In this document: positions 6,704 through 8,350 of the stretch, in pieces
Numbering within the stretch: position 1 is the first letter of the stretch
Layout of the letters: each line of letters opens with the position of its first letter
NCBI GenBank assembly: GCA_030950875.1
Contig: JAUZQS010000033.1
Location: forward strand, 1 to 8,350
Source: Mariprofundaceae bacterium
GTDB taxonomy: Bacteria; Pseudomonadota; Zetaproteobacteria; Mariprofundales; Mariprofundaceae
Length of the DNA: 8,350 nucleotides
Direction: 5' to 3'
The notes under the pieces: generated by a model
The model's database searches: none
Told to the model about the DNA's origin: nothing
The model's input: only the letters and a program-made list of their open reading frames with translations
Program-made: the position numbers and the translations under genes

Positions 6704-7636
6704 CTAAACTTCGATACCTTTGAATAAATCTGTAGACATATAACGCTCTGCCATTGATGGCAAAATCACTACAATACGTTTGCCTTTCATTTCATCTTTG
6801 GCTGCAACCTTTAAAGCCGCAGATACCGCAGCACCAGAGGAGATGCCGCCTGGAATACCCTCTTCTTCTGCCAAACGTTGTGCCATTGCAAACGCATCAT
6901 CATTGCTAACCTTTTCCACATCATCAATGGTGTCGATATTCAGGTTTTTCGGTATAAAACCTGCACCAATACCCTGAATTTTATGCGGCCCAGGCTCACC
7001 ACCTGAAAGAATCGGAGAGTCCGTAGGTTCCACAGCAAATGTTTTGAAATTTGCATTGCGCGACTTAAGCACCTCTGAAACACCCGTAATCGTACCGCCC
7101 GTTCCAACACCAGCCACCAATGCATCCACCTTGCCATCACAATCAGCCCAAATCTCTTCAGCCGTTGTTTTACGATGCACCTCAGGGTTGGCAGGATTTT
7201 CAAACTGTTGCGGCATGAAACCACCAGTTGTTTTCTCAACCAACTCTGTCGCTTTGGAAATCGCACCTTTCATCCCCAACTCAGCAGGCGTCAAAACCAA
7301 CTCAGCACCCAAAAGCTTGAGCAATTTACGGCGCTCCAAGCTCATGGACTCAGGCATGGTAAGAATACAACTGTAACCTTTAGAGCGTGCAATAAATGCC
7401 AACGCAATACCTGTATTACCTGAGGTTGGTTCAATAATAACCCCGCCTTCTTTAAGCAATCCATCACGCTCTGCCGCTTCAATCATGGCCTTTCCAATAC
7501 GATCTTTAACGGAGTTTAAAGGATTGTAAAATTCACATTTCACAAGGATTTCAGCATCTAAATCTGCGCCTATGCGATTCAAGCGAATTAACGGTGTGTG
7601 TCCAATAGTCTCTGAAGCATTATTATAAATAGCCAT
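6704..7636 (-). CDS. cysK: Cysteine synthase (O-acetylserine sulfhydrylase A type)
   Basis: A 310-residue PLP enzyme making L-cysteine from O-acetylserine and sulfide. Motifs: PLP lysine K44 in NSVKDR, the substrate loop TSGNTG at 71-76, the PLP-phosphate loop GVGTGGT at 176-182, [11 protein letters not shown] at 222-232 and S267 in PGGISSGAA, which contacts the PLP ring nitrogen. The C-terminus [15 protein letters not shown] is typical of CysK, and the length is normal. The start is ATG at 7636: GAGGG lies 5 nt upstream and the ORF begins 1 nt after the NIL gene stop. A TTG four codons further upstream is in frame but less likely. Because the operon also encodes a sulfur carrier and its activating enzyme, a CysM/CysO-like use of a protein thiocarboxylate as sulfur donor is possible, but no motif here proves it. 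Confidence 0.95.
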   Translation of the reverse strand: MAIYNNASETIGHTPLIRLNRIGADLDAEILVKCEFYNPLNSVKDRIGKAMIEAAERDGLLKEGGVIIEPTSGNTGIALAFIARSKGYSCILTMPESMSLERRKLLKLLGAELVLTPAELGMKGAISKATELVEKTTGGFMPQQFENPANPEVHRKTTAEEIWADCDGKVDALVAGVGTGGTITGVSEVLKSRNANFKTFAVEPTDSPILSGGEPGPHKIQGIGAGFIPKNLNIDTIDDVEKVSNDDAFAMAQRLAEEEGIPGGISSGAAVSAALKVAAKDEMKGKRIVVILPSMAERYMSTDLFKGIEV

Positions 7637-7637
7637 A

Positions 7638-7880
7638 TCAGCCCTCAATCACATTTTGTTCAATAGGTTCAACATGCACGCCTGTCTGTGCTTCAAGCCA
7701 TTTTATAGCGCCCTCAACGACCTCTGTTTTACCTTCAAGCTCCAAACCAACCAAGCCCATATCTTCTTTTACTTCCGCCGTACGGATATTGGTGATGACA
7801 TCAAATTCTTTTGCCAATTGCCAAATCACAGGCTTGGTCACGGTGTTTTTATCAAAATTCAAATAAACACGTAATTTCAT
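7638..7880 (-). CDS. Stand-alone NIL-domain protein
   Basis: An 80-residue protein, essentially one NIL domain (ferredoxin-like ACT-type fold found at the C-terminus of the MetN methionine-importer ATPase and fused to some ferredoxins). It starts [20 protein letters not shown], with central [21 protein letters not shown] at about 30-50 and the helix [19 protein letters not shown]. It has no cysteine clusters, signal peptide or membrane segment, so it is cytoplasmic. Start choice: ATG at 7880 has AAAGGAG 6 nt upstream, whereas the ORF continues to 7952 without a convincing ribosome site. Its stop is 1 nt from the cysK ATG, so the two are probably co-translated. In other proteins NIL domains can sense methionine, so a regulatory or ligand-sensing role in sulfur amino acid synthesis is a reasonable guess; the function is not established. 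Confidence 0.85.
   Translation of the reverse strand: MKLRVYLNFDKNTVTKPVIWQLAKEFDVITNIRTAEVKEDMGLVGLELEGKTEVVEGAIKWLEAQTGVHVEPIEQNVIEG
7642..7646 (-). promoter_or_regulatory. Ribosome binding site deciding the cysK start
   Basis: GAGGG, 5 nt before the ATG at 7636, lying within the last codons of the NIL gene. It supports the ATG over the in-frame TTG at 7648, which sits at the edge of this same sequence and has no comparable site of its own. Confidence 0.65.
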
Positions 7881-7976
7881 ATTAAGCTCCTTTAGAAAAT
7901 AAAAATATTTATTCGCGAGCAAGGCATAGGCATGAAATACTGTCCTTTCCATAACGTCGCTACTGGAAAAAATAAA
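7881..7976 (-). other. Gap between the carrier gene and the NIL gene
   Basis: A 96-nt AT-rich interval. It contains the NIL gene ribosome site and one copy of a 17-bp direct repeat, TAAAAATATTTATTCGC (7900-7916, plus strand), whose other copy overlaps the moeB stop region at 5779-5795. No strong hairpin with a U-tract is seen, so read-through into the NIL gene is expected. An in-frame N-terminal extension of the NIL ORF spans part of it but is probably not translated. Confidence 0.45.
7887..7893 (-). promoter_or_regulatory. Ribosome binding site deciding the NIL gene start
   Basis: AAAGGAG, 6 nt before the ATG at 7880. It selects this start over the in-frame ATG at 7952, whose upstream sequence has no purine-rich Shine-Dalgarno. 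Confidence 0.7.
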
Positions 7977-8255
7977 TTATTTCCCGCCTGCGATTGCTGG
8001 AACGATCGATATTTCATCGCCATCTTTCAACTCGGTATCTCTACCATTCAAAAAACGCACATCTTCATCATTCAAATAAACGTTCACAAAACGACGAATC
8101 TCGCCATTTTCATCGCACAAACGCTCTTTCAAGCCTGCATGTGCCGCTTCAAGATTATCAATCATTGCACCAATAGTTGCAGCTTCAATCGATACTTCAT
8201 CAGCACCATCTGTGAGTTTACGCAAAGGCGTTGGGATACGTACAGTTACAGTCAT
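7977..8255 (-). CDS. MoaD/ThiS-like ubiquitin-fold sulfur carrier
   Basis: A 92-residue beta-grasp protein. Features: N-terminal strand MTVTVRIPTPLRKLTDG, a helix with IGAMIDNLEAAHAGLKERL at about 28-46, FVNVYLNDEDVRFLNGRDTEL at 56-76 and the C-terminal GDEISIVPAIAGGK. The diglycine at 90-91 is the site where an E1-like enzyme (here the MoeB homologue) adenylates the carrier so that a thiocarboxylate can be made. A lysine follows the diglycine, so trimming of one residue would be needed to expose it, as for carriers such as HcyS or QbsE. Being first in an operon with CysK, MoeB and sulfite reductase, it most likely serves cysteine or homocysteine synthesis (CysO/HcyS-like) rather than molybdopterin or thiamine. 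AGGAG lies 6 nt before the ATG. Confidence 0.92.
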   Translation of the reverse strand: MTVTVRIPTPLRKLTDGADEVSIEAATIGAMIDNLEAAHAGLKERLCDENGEIRRFVNVYLNDEDVRFLNGRDTELKDGDEISIVPAIAGGK

Positions 8256-8350
8256 TTTATTCTCCTATTTTGCATTTCTTACTTTCTAAAATTCGCTTAA
8301 AATTTACTTAGCTTACCGTGTTTTGTTTGAATACTAGGCTAAGGCGCGGA
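8256..8350 (-). promoter_or_regulatory. Operon leader, possible promoter region
   Basis: About 95 nt upstream of the first gene, strongly AT-rich towards the start codon and ending in the AGGAG ribosome site at 8262-8266. On the minus strand TTCAAA (near 8328) and TAAATT (near 8303) could serve as weak -35 and -10 elements, but the 19-nt spacing is long and neither is a good match. No coding sequence extends convincingly into it. The upstream gene, if any, lies outside the window. A promoter is expected here from operon layout rather than clearly seen. Confidence 0.3.

Noticed and set aside
7637..7648. TTG start for cysK four codons upstream of the ATG
   Set aside because: It would overlap the NIL gene and use part of the GAGGG sequence as coding; the ATG at 7636 has this site at a good 5-nt spacing, and CysK relatives begin near here.
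7881..7952. 24-residue N-terminal extension of the NIL protein from ATG at 7952
   Set aside because: No ribosome site precedes it, the ATG at 7880 has a strong AAAGGAG, and NIL-domain similarity begins at MKLRVYLNF.

Overview
The window looks like one long minus-strand operon for assimilatory sulfur metabolism in a Gram-negative, probably proteobacterial, chromosome. DNA is moderately AT-rich by eye. The taxon cannot be fixed from sequence alone. The mix of an assimilatory APS reductase, a siroheme reductase fused to a TusA domain and a dedicated ubiquitin-like sulfur carrier would suit a chemolithotrophic lineage such as a Zetaproteobacterium or a sulfur-oxidising gammaproteobacterium; that is an inference.

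Transcription order runs from right to left. (1) An upstream leader at 8256-8350, possibly holding the promoter. (2) A MoaD/ThiS-type sulfur carrier (8255-7977) ending in Gly-Gly-Lys. (3) A small stand-alone NIL-domain protein (7880-7638). (4) A CysK-type cysteine synthase (7636-6704). (5) A MoeB/ThiF-type E1-like enzyme (6609-5788) without a rhodanese tail. (6) A siroheme sulfite/nitrite reductase with a helical insert and a C-terminal TusA domain (5687-3345). (7) An 877-residue fusion of a radical SAM domain to a DASS/SLC13 anion transporter (3344-711). (8) An assimilatory APS reductase, CysH (714 to beyond position 1), cut by the window edge. Spacing is tight at NIL/cysK (1 nt), reductase/fusion (0 nt) and fusion/cysH (4-nt ATGA overlap). 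There are gaps of about 95-100 nt at carrier/NIL, cysK/moeB and moeB/reductase.

Read together: sulfate (or a related anion) enters through the DASS domain, CysH reduces APS to sulfite, and the siroheme reductase makes sulfide. MoeB and the carrier protein, perhaps with the TusA domain, could move this sulfur as a protein thiocarboxylate or persulfide, and CysK makes cysteine. ATP sulfurylase, serine acetyltransferase and any protease that would trim the carrier tail are not in the window.

The most unusual items are the radical SAM-DASS fusion, with a CX9CX2C cluster motif and a lost first SNT motif; the reductase with complete CX5C/CX3C cysteine sets in both halves; the carrier with a residue after the diglycine; and two copies of an inverted-repeat element sitting just before the ribosome binding sites of moeB and the reductase.
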